DNA of 55,429 nucleotides from an uncultured Saprospiraceae bacterium. GTDB taxonomy: Bacteria > Bacteroidota > Bacteroidia > Chitinophagales > Saprospiraceae. Location of the stretch: NCBI GenBank assembly GCA_937934275.1, contig CALHAM010000003.1, forward strand, positions 1-55,429. The letters run 5' to 3'. The notes below the pieces were generated by a model. That model was not told the DNA's origin. It was given only the letters and a program-made list of their open reading frames with translations, and made no database searches. The position numbers and the translations under genes are program-made. This document shows, in pieces, positions 34,357 through 43,429 of this stretch; position 1 is the first letter of the stretch; the number at the start of each line of letters is the position of its first letter.

Positions 34357-35331
34357 ATGAAACGCTTTGCTCTTATCGGAGCCGCTGGTTACATTGCTCC
34401 CCGCCATATGCGTGCCATCAAAGACACGGGCAATACGCTTGTGGCGGCCCTAGATCCCAATGACTCAGTAGGTATCATCGACAGCCACTTCCCCGATGCC
34501 GCTTTCTTTACCGAATTCGAGCGTTTCGATCGCTACGTCAACAAACTGTCTCGGGAAGGGCGCCCTATCCACTACGTCAGTGTATGCTCGCCCAACTACC
34601 TACACGACGCACACATTCGCTTTGGCCTGCGCAACAATGCCGACGTCATTTGTGAGAAGCCTCTGGTGCTCAACCCTTGGAATGTTGAGGGCTTGCGCGA
34701 AATCGAGCAAGAAACGGGACGCCGCGTTTATACCATACTCCAGTTGCGCCTGCATCCAGCCTTGCAAGCGCTCAAGCAATACGTAGAGGCCTCGCCAAAA
34801 GACAAAGTTTTTGATGTCGAACTCACGTACCTCACTTCTCGTGGACGCTGGTACTACGCCAGTTGGAAAGGCAATGTCGAAAAATCCGGCGGCATCGCTA
34901 CCAATATCGGCATTCACTTCTTTGATATGCTCCACTGGATTTTTGGCGAAGTGCTCGAAAGCCGCGTCTACATCCACACACACGATCGCGCTTGTGGCTT
35001 TCTACGCCTCGAAAAAGCCCGCGTTAACTGGTTTCTGAGCATCAACTACGACGTCCTTGCTCAAGGCCTTCAGCCCAACAACGGACAGCGCACCTTTCGG
35101 TCCATCACCGTAGAGGGCCGCGAGGTGGAGTTCAGCGAGGGCTTTACGGACTTACATACGCTGAGCTATCAAAAAATTCTGCAGGGGGAGGGCTTTTCCT
35201 TAAACGAAGCCGCACAAGCTGTAGAACTTACCTATCAAATTCGCAATGCCAAACCTGTAGAGCTCAACGGAGAGCACTACCACCCTTTAGCAAAACTGCC
35301 CCTAGTACCGCATCCTTTCGAGCGCGAATAA
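34357..35331 (+). CDS. Gfo/Idh/MocA oxidoreductase, WbpB/WlbA-like
   Basis: The 324-residue protein is an NAD-dependent oxidase of the WlbA/WbpB type, which oxidises C3 of UDP-N-acetylglucosaminuronate. It has the family-specific dinucleotide loop IGAAGYIAPRHMRAI at the N-terminus, the sugar-site CEKPLVLNP near residue 100, and conserved TNIGIHFFDMLHW around 185-197. It lies 35 bases after the WbpD-like gene and 72 bases before the tyrosine-kinase gene. Together with WbpD it indicates a 2,3-diacetamido-uronic acid in the surface glycan or a cargo-linking sugar. Confidence 0.88.
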   Translation: MKRFALIGAAGYIAPRHMRAIKDTGNTLVAALDPNDSVGIIDSHFPDAAFFTEFERFDRYVNKLSREGRPIHYVSVCSPNYLHDAHIRFGLRNNADVICEKPLVLNPWNVEGLREIEQETGRRVYTILQLRLHPALQALKQYVEASPKDKVFDVELTYLTSRGRWYYASWKGNVEKSGGIATNIGIHFFDMLHWIFGEVLESRVYIHTHDRACGFLRLEKARVNWFLSINYDVLAQGLQPNNGQRTFRSITVEGREVEFSEGFTDLHTLSYQKILQGEGFSLNEAAQAVELTYQIRNAKPVELNGEHYHPLAKLPLVPHPFERE

Positions 35332-35403
35332 TCGGAACGATTGTTGCCTGAAAGGGAAAGCATCTGTCAGCTCATTAGAATTTAAAACCGATCTACACTA
35401 ACT

Positions 35404-37770
35404 ATGGGAAATAATCAACTTGACGTCAAGCAATTATTGTATAAAGGCCTGCAATATTGGTACCTGTTTGTCCTCTTTATGGGGGCTGCCTTAACAGGGG
35501 CTTACTTTTATTTGAAGTACGCCTTGCCGGTGTATAAGTCAGAAGGGCTGATATTGATAAAGGACGACGAAAACGCCGGCCAACCTGGAGCGGAAATCAT
35601 CTTTACGGAGCTGGGTTTGGGCAAAAAGAACAAGATTCTCGAAAACGAGACCTTGGTGCTCACCTCAACGCCTATCATGACGGAGGTCGTCAAGAAATTG
35701 AACCTGAACTACCAATACACGAGCATTGATGGCTTTAAAAAAAAGGTGCTCTACAAGGATAGCCCGGTGTACGTCGTCTCTTGGCATCCGCAAACACCGG
35801 ACACAGAAATCTACGGTATCTTGACCGACAACGGCCGCGGAGGCTATTCGTTTGAGCTGGAAGAATACGATCAGGTCTACGAGGGCGAATTCGGCAAGGA
35901 ACTCAAACTACCGATGGGTACCCTCACTCTCTCGCGCAAACCCGGCGAGTACGCCAACACCAAAATCGGCATCCTTATCCTCTCTGAATACGGTACGGCT
36001 AAGGGATACGCAGAGTCCATTAAGGTAGAGATCATGGGTGAGCAGTCCAGCACGCTGAAGGTTTCGCTCAAAGACCACTCGGCTGAGCGCGCACGCGATA
36101 TCCTGACCGAACTGCTGGACGCCTACAACGCACACAGTGTTGCCATTCGCAACAAAGCCTACGAAAGTACCATCGAAATGGTGAACGAGCGCATCCGCAT
36201 GATTGCCGAAACCCTCTCCGATGCCGAGCGCAGCCTGGAGGCCTTCCGGCGCACCAACGAAGTCATTCAACTGGGAGCTGAAGGCACGCAGCTAATGGCC
36301 GAAATGTCGTCGTACAACAAGGAGATCACCTCTAGCGAGGTACAAATGCAAATTTTGGGCGCCATCGAAGATTTTTTGGTAAAAAATCGGAATAACTTTG
36401 AATTCGTACCGACCAACCTCAGCATCAACAACCTGACGCTAACGGCACAGTTGCAGCGGTTCAATCAGCTGCTCGACGAGCGCAAGAAGATGGAGTTAAA
36501 CTACGGCCCCGCTAACCCAGAGTTGTTGCTGACGCAAAGAGAGATTCAGAACCTGCGCGAGACCATCATCGAAAATATTCGGGCCATTCGCAGAGACTTA
36601 GAGATAGCCACCAACGCCAGCAAGAGCGCAAGAGCCTCTCTGGAGAGCCGCATGTATAGCCTTCCGCGCCGCGAGCGCGAGCTGCTCGAAATCGAGCGCC
36701 AAAAAGACGTTCGCGAGAAACTCTACCTCTACCTCCTTCAGAAGCGCGAAGAAGCAGCTATTTCGATGGCCGTTACCAGCCCAAAGGGGCTTATCGTAGA
36801 GCCGCCAGCGCTTAGCTACGCTAAGCTTAGCCCCAAGCCCAATCAGATCTGGTTAATCGCCTTCTTCCTGGGGCTAGCACTGCCCATTGGGCTGATTATG
36901 CTTATAGAGAGCCTCAACGATAAGGTGCAGACCGAAGACGATATCAACCAAATGACCTCTGTACCCATTTACGGCGTTCTGGGCTTGAGCAGTAGCAAGG
37001 AGAAACTCGTAGTGCGCGAGAACAGCCGAACGGCCGTTGCCGAAATGTTTCGCTTACTGCGCGCTAACCTAGCTTTCATCTCACCTAATGCACCCATTAA
37101 AACCCTACTGATGACGTCTAGCACCTCAGGCGAAGGGAAATCTTTTATTGCCCTTAACCTTGGGATGACCTTGGCTCTTTCGGGCAAAAAAGTCCTTATC
37201 GTTGAGTTGGACTTGCGGCGGCCTAAACAAGAGACGTACATGAGCATTGAGCCGAGCGAAGACGGCGTGGTCAATTACATCATTGACCATTCGATGAAGG
37301 CCGAACAGGTGGTGCGCAACACAGGGCTGCATCTCAACTTGGACTTTATCGGTAGCGGTCCAGTGCCGCCGAATCCGGGCGAGCTCATCTTGTCGGTGCG
37401 CCTGCGTGAGCTCATCGCTGAAATGCGCAATCGGTACGATTACATCATACTCGATGCCCCGCCCGTAGGGCTGGTCGCCGATGCTCTTCAAATGCGCGAC
37501 TTAGCGGATGCTACCCTTTACGTAGTGCGCTCAGGTTACACCTATAAAGGCCAGTTGAAAATTATAGATGATATTGCTAAAAACGAAAAATTAAACCGGC
37601 CTTTCATCGTGCTCAACGCCGTTCCCTTCAATAAGCCTGGTTACGGTGGCACTGCATACGGCTACGGCTACGGCTATAACGGCAAAAGCAAAGGCTATTA
37701 TGAGCCGGAACGCCGCACCCGACAACAGTATAAGAGCAAAGTCAAGCCTAAAAGTTCAAATTTTAATTAA
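35404..37770 (+). CDS. Wzc-like polysaccharide co-polymerase / tyrosine autokinase
   Basis: The 788-residue inner-membrane protein has an N-terminal Wzz domain with a membrane segment (about residues 17-36), a long helical periplasmic region and a second membrane segment near residue 480. A cytoplasmic BY-kinase domain follows, with Walker A around residues 572-580 (TSGEGKS), Walker A' (ELDLRRPK) and Walker B (ILDAPP). The C-terminus has a tyrosine cluster (eight Tyr in the last ~45 residues, including a GYGYGYNG run) for autophosphorylation. It controls polymer length and export of the surface polysaccharide made by the neighbouring genes. The outer-membrane partner Wza is not in the window. 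Confidence 0.93.
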   Translation: MGNNQLDVKQLLYKGLQYWYLFVLFMGAALTGAYFYLKYALPVYKSEGLILIKDDENAGQPGAEIIFTELGLGKKNKILENETLVLTSTPIMTEVVKKLNLNYQYTSIDGFKKKVLYKDSPVYVVSWHPQTPDTEIYGILTDNGRGGYSFELEEYDQVYEGEFGKELKLPMGTLTLSRKPGEYANTKIGILILSEYGTAKGYAESIKVEIMGEQSSTLKVSLKDHSAERARDILTELLDAYNAHSVAIRNKAYESTIEMVNERIRMIAETLSDAERSLEAFRRTNEVIQLGAEGTQLMAEMSSYNKEITSSEVQMQILGAIEDFLVKNRNNFEFVPTNLSINNLTLTAQLQRFNQLLDERKKMELNYGPANPELLLTQREIQNLRETIIENIRAIRRDLEIATNASKSARASLESRMYSLPRRERELLEIERQKDVREKLYLYLLQKREEAAISMAVTSPKGLIVEPPALSYAKLSPKPNQIWLIAFFLGLALPIGLIMLIESLNDKVQTEDDINQMTSVPIYGVLGLSSSKEKLVVRENSRTAVAEMFRLLRANLAFISPNAPIKTLLMTSSTSGEGKSFIALNLGMTLALSGKKVLIVELDLRRPKQETYMSIEPSEDGVVNYIIDHSMKAEQVVRNTGLHLNLDFIGSGPVPPNPGELILSVRLRELIAEMRNRYDYIILDAPPVGLVADALQMRDLADATLYVVRSGYTYKGQLKIIDDIAKNEKLNRPFIVLNAVPFNKPGYGGTAYGYGYGYNGKSKGYYEPERRTRQQYKSKVKPKSSNFN

Positions 37771-37794
37771 CGCTCCCTCCATTGCAAACCGGTC

Positions 37795-39258
37795 ATGTCG
37801 CAAAGTCTTAGTGAGCGATCGCTGTCGGCGGTAGGCTGGGCTGTGTTGGATAAGTTCAGTGGCAGCGTGCTCAGCTTTGCCGTTACCATCATCCTGGCCC
37901 GTGTGTTGTCGCCTGAAGACTTTGGCGTGGTTGCTTTAGTGATGGTCTTCTTTGACTTTTCGGCGGTCTTTGTTGAGAGTGGGTTTTCCACAGCCCTCAT
38001 CCGAGAGAAAACCATCAGCGAGGCAGATAAGTCCACTACGTTTCTGTTTAGCCTCACCACATCGATACTGCTCTACGGGGTGCTCTTCGTGGTAGCCCCT
38101 CATCTTGCTGCCTTTTTCCATCAGCCGCTACTGACGACGATCGTGCGCATCATGGGCTTGAGCCTCATCGTCAACGCGCTGTCCATCGTGCAGCACAGCG
38201 TTCTCATCCAGCAGATTGATTTCAAAACGCAAACAGTGGTGCGCCTATCGGGTGTAGCTGTGTCGGGCACTGTAGCAGTAAGTATGGCTTATTCGGGTTG
38301 GGGCTTGTGGAGTATAGTGGCGCGCTTCATGGTATTGGATGCAGTGACGACTATCCTTTACTGGAAACTAAGTGGTTGGCGCCCAAACGGGCAGTTTAGC
38401 CCTGAGTCGTTTCGGCGGTTGTTTGGCTTCGGCTGGCGCATCTTGGCGGCTGCGGTATTAGACAAGTTTTACTTTCACATCTACAAGCTGCTGATTGGGC
38501 GCTTCTTCAGTGCAGCCGCTTTGGGTTACTACAGCCAGGCCGGAAACTTCACCAATATGGTCATCAATACGCTCTTTCGCACCGTACAGTCGGTTACTTA
38601 CCCCGTGCTGGCTAAACTGCAAGATGACCGCGAAAAGCTCAAGGCCGGCTACCGCAAGATGCTGCAGCTCAGCTCGTTTGTCATCGTGCCAACGCTAACA
38701 CTGTTAGCTGTGCTGGCCGAGCCTGTAGTCGTTTTGTTGGTGGGCGAAAAATGGCTGCCCTCTGTGCCGATGCTTCAGTTGCTCTGTCTTTCAGGCTTGA
38801 CTATACACTTCAGCACCATCAACTTGAACATGCTGTTGGTGCTGGGGCGTTCCGACCTGAGCTTGCGTTTAGAAGTGCTCAAAAAACTCGTCATCACTCT
38901 CGCCATCGTATTGGGCATCTCATTTGGTATCTACGGCCTGATCATCGGCGAAGTTATCGCTTCCTACATCAATCTTTTTATTAACGTTTGGTATTCTAGG
39001 CAGATGTTGCATTATTCTTTTGGTGAGCAATTGCGCGATATTGCGCCTACTCTGCTCATCAGTGGCTCTGTGGGCGCTTTGGTCTTCTTTTTAAAAAACG
39101 TACCATCGGCGCTAGGCATCGCCTCTTTAGTGCTGTTGTCTTCGTGTGCCGGAATGGTTTATTTGCTCATACACCTATTGGTTAAAACAGAGGAAGTGCA
39201 ATTTATCCGACAAACGATTCTGCCTAGAGCGTTCAAAATAGTAGGCAGGCGGAACTGA
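37795..39258 (+). CDS. polysaccharide flippase, Wzx/MOP superfamily
   Basis: The 487-residue polytopic membrane protein matches the Wzx/MOP-type lipopolysaccharide exporter family. It has the characteristic opening GWAVLDKFSGSVLSF, ILARVLSPEDFGVVALV and a FVESGFSTALIRE segment, followed by about a dozen hydrophobic helices. It should move lipid-linked repeat units across the inner membrane. It starts 24 bases after the tyrosine-kinase gene, so the two are co-transcribed. The polymerase (Wzy) expected with it is absent from the window. Confidence 0.9.
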   Translation: MSQSLSERSLSAVGWAVLDKFSGSVLSFAVTIILARVLSPEDFGVVALVMVFFDFSAVFVESGFSTALIREKTISEADKSTTFLFSLTTSILLYGVLFVVAPHLAAFFHQPLLTTIVRIMGLSLIVNALSIVQHSVLIQQIDFKTQTVVRLSGVAVSGTVAVSMAYSGWGLWSIVARFMVLDAVTTILYWKLSGWRPNGQFSPESFRRLFGFGWRILAAAVLDKFYFHIYKLLIGRFFSAAALGYYSQAGNFTNMVINTLFRTVQSVTYPVLAKLQDDREKLKAGYRKMLQLSSFVIVPTLTLLAVLAEPVVVLLVGEKWLPSVPMLQLLCLSGLTIHFSTINLNMLLVLGRSDLSLRLEVLKKLVITLAIVLGISFGIYGLIIGEVIASYINLFINVWYSRQMLHYSFGEQLRDIAPTLLISGSVGALVFFLKNVPSALGIASLVLLSSCAGMVYLLIHLLVKTEEVQFIRQTILPRAFKIVGRRN

Positions 39259-39350
39259 ATTTGCCAACATATTCTTTCATAAGCCCCCTCGACGCCTTTA
39301 TGGGTAGTTCCCCACTACTCCTTTATGGTAAAAAATCACGATAAAAAACT

Positions 39351-40226
39351 ATGAATGATGTTGCCGTACATGTTTACATGCTCGCCTACAACCTAGAGAG
39401 CTACGTTGCCCAGGCCATCGAAGGTGTGTTAGCGCAACGGACGGATTTTCCAGTTAAGTTATTGATTGGCGAAGATTGCTCGACAGATAGTACGCCAGAC
39501 ATTTGCCGATCTTATGCCGAAAAATATCCCGAGCGTGTGGTTTTCTTACCCGCCGAACGCAATATGGGCATTGCCGCCAATACCGCTCGGATGTTAGCGC
39601 ATTGCACGGCTAAATACGTCGCTGTGTGCGACGGTGACGATGTGTGGGTAGATCCTTTCAAGTTGCAAAAGCAAGTAACCTTTTTAGAAGAACACCCCGA
39701 ATACGGCGTCTCTTACTCGGACGTGCAAATTGTTTCCGAGCAAGGAACGCTCATGAAGGTGGCCTACGAGTCCTTCAGAGAATGCTACGCCGAGGGCGAA
39801 GTGTTTACCCAACTCCTCAAAGGGAATTTCATCAATAATTCCACAGCGGTGGTTCGGCGCGAGTTGCTGCGTGATTTTCACATAGATCCCTCGCGCGATT
39901 ACTTCATTTGCGACTATTTCCTTTGGCTACACGTAGCGGCACGGGCAAAAGTCCACTTCCTACCTGAGCAGACGACGCTTTACCGCTGGCACGCAACAAA
40001 CATCTCACAGTTGCAGGATTGGATAAAACGGAATCAGAAAAAGTACCGGGCCGTTCTCGGCGATATTCTGCTGGACTTTGACCACCAGCACCACCAGCCC
40101 CTGGAACGCCAGAAGAAGGCCGTTGTCTTTCGCAAAACGCTTTCGGCTCTTTACCGCGCACCCATGGGGCAGTTGAGGCAACGACTACATTTGCTACCCT
40201 TGCTTGTTCGCTATTTTCCCCTTTAG
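39351..40226 (+). CDS. family 2 glycosyltransferase
   Basis: The 291-residue cytoplasmic enzyme is a GT-A fold, family 2 inverting glycosyltransferase. It has VYMLAYNLESYVAQAIEGVL at the N-terminus, IGEDCSTDSTPDICRSYAEK in the nucleotide-binding part, and the metal-binding CDGDDVW motif near residue 93. A TTLYRWHATNIS segment in the C-terminal part matches many capsule glycosyltransferases. Its donor and acceptor sugars are unknown. It lies 92 bases after the flippase gene and 20 bases before the cytidylyltransferase gene. Confidence 0.9.
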   Translation: MNDVAVHVYMLAYNLESYVAQAIEGVLAQRTDFPVKLLIGEDCSTDSTPDICRSYAEKYPERVVFLPAERNMGIAANTARMLAHCTAKYVAVCDGDDVWVDPFKLQKQVTFLEEHPEYGVSYSDVQIVSEQGTLMKVAYESFRECYAEGEVFTQLLKGNFINNSTAVVRRELLRDFHIDPSRDYFICDYFLWLHVAARAKVHFLPEQTTLYRWHATNISQLQDWIKRNQKKYRAVLGDILLDFDHQHHQPLERQKKAVVFRKTLSALYRAPMGQLRQRLHLLPLLVRYFPL

Positions 40227-40246
40227 CCTAAAAAGATACGACACTT

Positions 40247-41023
40247 ATGAAAGTACTTATCCTTGCCGGCGGCTACGGCTCGCGTCTTAGCGAAGAAACC
40301 GGCACGCGCCCTAAGCCCATGGTTGAAATTGGTGGAAAGCCTATTTTGTGGCACATTATGAAAATTTACGGCCATTATGGTTATACCGATTTCATCATTT
40401 TATGTGGATATAAAGGATACTTCATTAAAGAGTATTTCGCGCAGTACTTTTTACACCACTCCGATGTAACGTTCGACTTGCGCACCAACGAAATGAAGGT
40501 GCATAACAACGTTAGCGAGCCTTGGCGAGTAACCCTATTAGATACCGGCTTAGACACCATGACCGGTGGGCGCGTATTGCGGGCTAAGCCTTACATCCCC
40601 ATAGGTGAGCCTTTCATGCTCACCTACGGGGATGGCGTATCGAACGTAGACATCAATGCCCTGGTCCGCTTTCACCGCGCTCACGGGCGGGCGATTACCA
40701 TGACCTCCAGCCAACCAGAAGGTCGTTTTGGCGCTTTAGACATCGGCCAAGGAGGTCAGGTCAGCCAGTTTGTGGAAAAGCCCAAAGGCCAGGGCGGTTG
40801 GATTAACGCCGGTTTTTTCGTCTGCGAACACAAGGTGTTCGACTACATCACGGAAGGAGACGCTACCATCTTCGAGCGCACACCCTTAGAAAAACTGGCA
40901 GCGGATGGCGAGTTGTTCACTTACCAGCATCCAGGGTTTTGGCATCCTATGGATACGCTACGCGATAAAATGAACCTGGATCGCCTGTGGAACAGCGGTC
41001 AAGCTCCTTGGAAATTGTGGTAG
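40247..41023 (+). CDS. rfbF: glucose-1-phosphate cytidylyltransferase
   Basis: The 258-residue enzyme makes CDP-glucose from CTP and glucose 1-phosphate, the first step to CDP-linked 3,6-dideoxyhexoses and related sugars. It has the nucleotidyltransferase loop LAGGYGSRLSEETGTRPKPM, then GGKPILWHIMKIYGHYG, YGDGVSNVDI and FVEKPKGQGGWINAGFFV, all typical of RfbF. Length is normal. CDP-glucose 4,6-dehydratase (RfbG) and later enzymes are not in the window. It is the last plus-strand gene of the polysaccharide block; the next gene is convergent and its stop lies 4 bases away. Confidence 0.95.
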   Translation: MKVLILAGGYGSRLSEETGTRPKPMVEIGGKPILWHIMKIYGHYGYTDFIILCGYKGYFIKEYFAQYFLHHSDVTFDLRTNEMKVHNNVSEPWRVTLLDTGLDTMTGGRVLRAKPYIPIGEPFMLTYGDGVSNVDINALVRFHRAHGRAITMTSSQPEGRFGALDIGQGGQVSQFVEKPKGQGGWINAGFFVCEHKVFDYITEGDATIFERTPLEKLAADGELFTYQHPGFWHPMDTLRDKMNLDRLWNSGQAPWKLW

Positions 41024-41027
41024 CCAC

Positions 41028-41891
41028 CTACGGGTGATGCTTCGGCTCGTAGATGATTCTCAGAAAAGTGCTAAGGCGTTCTTCTCGGCGCTGAGTAGGA
41101 ATGCCGATGACAATACCGATCAGTAAGTTGTCGGCGATGCCCAGGCGCATTTGCGGACGTATAACGGCGTGGAAGTGTCCATGCCCAAACTCTTTATTGA
41201 TTTCTACGCCAATGAAATTGCGCGTGCCAGAAATCATGTAGTGAACGTTCGTATTCCACTGCACCTCTGCGTGCCAGTGGCGCAAGGCAAAGTCCTGATG
41301 GATGAGAGGGCCTACATAGACAAGTGTATGCCAGTTGTTGCCCCATCGCTTGGCGCCGACAAAAAACGGGTTGTACACATTACCCGTAAAACGGGGAAAA
41401 GACTCACCGAAAGGAGCGGTCTCCAGTTCATTGAGGTAGCCGATAGCCAAAGAGGTCTTCCATTTTTGAGACACCAAAAAGGTGTATTGGGCGGCAAACT
41501 TTAAGCCATTGAGCTTACTGGAAGGCCGCTCATCGCTACTGTTTTGGGTGTCAGAATTGTAGTATAAAGTAAAGGGCAGTTCAACCTCTAACCCTAAGCG
41601 ATTCAGGGGCGCCCACTCATATTCGACCAAGGCCAAATAGCTATCGTATTTGTAGTTGTCCGTCAGCCCTAATCCAATATTCCACTCGCGCTCGCCTTTG
41701 CGGGCGCCGAGGTCCCGAATGAGGTCGATGAACAGCGGTTCCGCATGAAGCACCTTATCAGGTTCGGAATGGTCCTGAATTTCGGCAATGTACAAACTGT
41801 CGGCTATTTCATTGCTGATTTGGCCTAGGAGAGATACCTTGACTGCCGCGTAGAGGAGTGCTGTGGCAAAAAAGTTTTTGCGGATATTCAT
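41028..41891 (-). CDS. exported outer-membrane-barrel-like protein (HAEPL motif)
   Basis: The protein has 287 residues from the ATG at 41891, with a signal peptide (MNIRKNFFATALLYAAVKVS, cleaved near LGQ). The mature N-terminus contains HAEPLFIDLIRDLGARKG, which I recall as conserved in uncharacterised Bacteroidota proteins. The rest alternates aromatic and polar residues in strand-sized blocks (LALVEYEWAPLNRLGLEVEL; WKTSLAIGYL), consistent with an outer-membrane beta-barrel. The frame extends to 41939, but the inner ATG gives the signal peptide. It lies downstream of corA and a small hypothetical gene on the same strand, so a role tied to metal-ion handling is possible. Function unknown. Confidence 0.72.
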   Translation of the reverse strand: MNIRKNFFATALLYAAVKVSLLGQISNEIADSLYIAEIQDHSEPDKVLHAEPLFIDLIRDLGARKGEREWNIGLGLTDNYKYDSYLALVEYEWAPLNRLGLEVELPFTLYYNSDTQNSSDERPSSKLNGLKFAAQYTFLVSQKWKTSLAIGYLNELETAPFGESFPRFTGNVYNPFFVGAKRWGNNWHTLVYVGPLIHQDFALRHWHAEVQWNTNVHYMISGTRNFIGVEINKEFGHGHFHAVIRPQMRLGIADNLLIGIVIGIPTQRREERLSTFLRIIYEPKHHP

Positions 41892-41984
41892 AAGAAGAGA
41901 AATGCACAGGTTGGGCGTGAAAAAATAAGATAAGAGCACCTACGGGTGGGGAAGGTGCCAATACAGAGTAGATATACTTGTCAT

Positions 41985-42377
41985 TTAGGCGTTTTCAGGC
42001 GGCGGCTTTACCACTTCTGCTGCTATTAAAGGCAAAAGCGAAGCCCCTAACGGTGGCAATGGCCGCAAACAACTACGAAAAGAGGCCCAAAGCGCAGGTT
42101 GAAGAGCGGAAGGCAATAAGAAGGACGTTAGTTTTAGGGTAGGGTTGCCTTCTGGCTGAGGGCAATTGGGGTCTTCCTGCTCCGGTATGGCATTTTCGAT
42201 GTTCATGCCGTGCTCCAGAACCAGCTCCAATACCGACTCAATGTCGTTGTAAGCTAAATTTTCAGGAGAACGAGGTGGCCCGACATCGGGAGCATCAGCA
42301 CAAAAATTAAAGATGTGCATGGCCATGCCTACACACCATGCCTTAGACCAGCGACTCGCTCGGATATGGGAAAGCAT
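41985..42377 (-). CDS. small conserved hypothetical protein between corA and the barrel gene
   Basis: The 130-residue protein has a recognisable core, FNFCADAPDVGPPRSPENLA followed by YNDIESVLELVLEHG and NAIPEQEDP, which resembles short uncharacterised Bacteroidota proteins. The first ~20 residues are moderately hydrophobic, so a short start at the inner ATG (42326) is possible, and the C-terminal part has a hydrophobic proline-rich stretch. It starts 6 bases after the corA stop, so the two are surely co-transcribed. I cannot assign a function; a CorA accessory role is only suggested by position. Confidence 0.62.
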   Translation of the reverse strand: MLSHIRASRWSKAWCVGMAMHIFNFCADAPDVGPPRSPENLAYNDIESVLELVLEHGMNIENAIPEQEDPNCPQPEGNPTLKLTSFLLPSALQPALWASFRSCLRPLPPLGASLLPLIAAEVVKPPPENA

Positions 42378-42383
42378 AGCCGT

Positions 42384-43334
42384 TTAAAGCACTTTTCGCT
42401 TTTTCATTACCCAGTAAAGCAAGGCAGTGATCAAGCCCGACAGCAAGATGGTGAGGTAGAACATCCAGGGCTTATCCGGCACACCATTATCTATATTCAT
42501 ACCAAAGTATGACGATATTAGTGTGGGCACCATCAAGACCACGGTAATTACGGTCAGCCGGTGAATCACTACACTTAGGTTGTTGGAGATGATGCTCGAA
42601 TAAGCATCCATGGTGCCGCTCAGGATGTTGGTGTAAACGTTAGCCATTGACAACGCCTGAGAGTTGTCGATGATGATATCCTCAAATAAATCGGTCAGGT
42701 CCTCGTCGCCGTTGATATGCAAAAAGTCGGTGCGCTTCATCTTCATTTTTAACAACTCGTTGGCATTGAGTGAGTTGACAAAATACACCAAGCTCTTTTC
42801 GATGGCCAGCATCTGTTTGATTTCTTCATTTCTGCTAGAGTGCATCAACTCCTTTTCGATGATGTTGCGGCGCAGGTTGAGTTTCTTGAGGTAGGAGAGG
42901 AAGTAATATACGTTTTGCTCCAGGATTTGAAGCACGAATCGCTTTTCATCGGCCGGGTCGAAGCGGCGAATTTTTCCCTGCCGGAATACATCGAGTACGG
43001 GTGTTTCGAAGGCCGAGATAGTGAGAACGTGCTCAATGGTTAGGATGATGCCGATGGGCACCGTAATGAAAATCGCTTCGTTGGCATGGTCGGCTGTTTC
43101 GTTGAGTATCGGAGTGTTAACAAGGATGAAGCGAACGTCACCGTCGCGTTCGTATCGAGCGCGCTCATCCAAGTCTAAGGAGTCGGTCAGGAAAGCGACG
43201 TCAAACTCGAGCAGACGGGCAATTTCCTCCAGTTCGTCCGGGGCAAATGGAGGCGTTAGGTCCACCCAGCAGCCAGGCTCCAGCTCGGGCAGTTCCACGA
43301 GTCGTCGTTTTTCGCGTGCGTAATAGCGGATCAC
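42384..43334 (-). CDS. corA: magnesium/cobalt transporter CorA
   Basis: The 316-residue protein is a CorA-type divalent-cation channel of the inner membrane. Its cytoplasmic N-terminal funnel is followed by a long stalk helix and two C-terminal membrane helices. The selectivity signature GMN is present in YFGMNIDNGVPDKPW after the first helix, and the second helix ends in a basic tail (MKKRK). A minus-strand TACCTTTG box lies 95 bases upstream, leaving a leader with two overlapping hairpins. The genes downstream (small hypothetical, barrel protein) appear to be in the same operon. Confidence 0.93.
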   Translation of the reverse strand: MIRYYAREKRRLVELPELEPGCWVDLTPPFAPDELEEIARLLEFDVAFLTDSLDLDERARYERDGDVRFILVNTPILNETADHANEAIFITVPIGIILTIEHVLTISAFETPVLDVFRQGKIRRFDPADEKRFVLQILEQNVYYFLSYLKKLNLRRNIIEKELMHSSRNEEIKQMLAIEKSLVYFVNSLNANELLKMKMKRTDFLHINGDEDLTDLFEDIIIDNSQALSMANVYTNILSGTMDAYSSIISNNLSVVIHRLTVITVVLMVPTLISSYFGMNIDNGVPDKPWMFYLTILLSGLITALLYWVMKKRKVL

Positions 43335-43391
43335 TGTCCATGGAGCGTTGAATAAGTGAAGAAATGCCTTTGCTTACCCCTTCACTGCCGG

Positions 43392-43428
43392 AGCGGAGGC
43401 TCCGCTGCGTCCCTTGTAAAAGGGCAGC
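43392..43428 (-). promoter_or_regulatory. overlapping hairpins in the corA leader
   Basis: AGCGGA-GGC-TCCGCT (43392-43406) forms one hairpin. GCTG (43404-43407) plus CCCTT pairs with AAGGG plus CAGC (up to 43428) to form a second, with a three-base bulge. The two share the bases at 43404-43406, so they cannot form fully at once. Both lie inside the predicted corA leader. Confidence 0.3.
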
Positions 43429-43429
43429 G

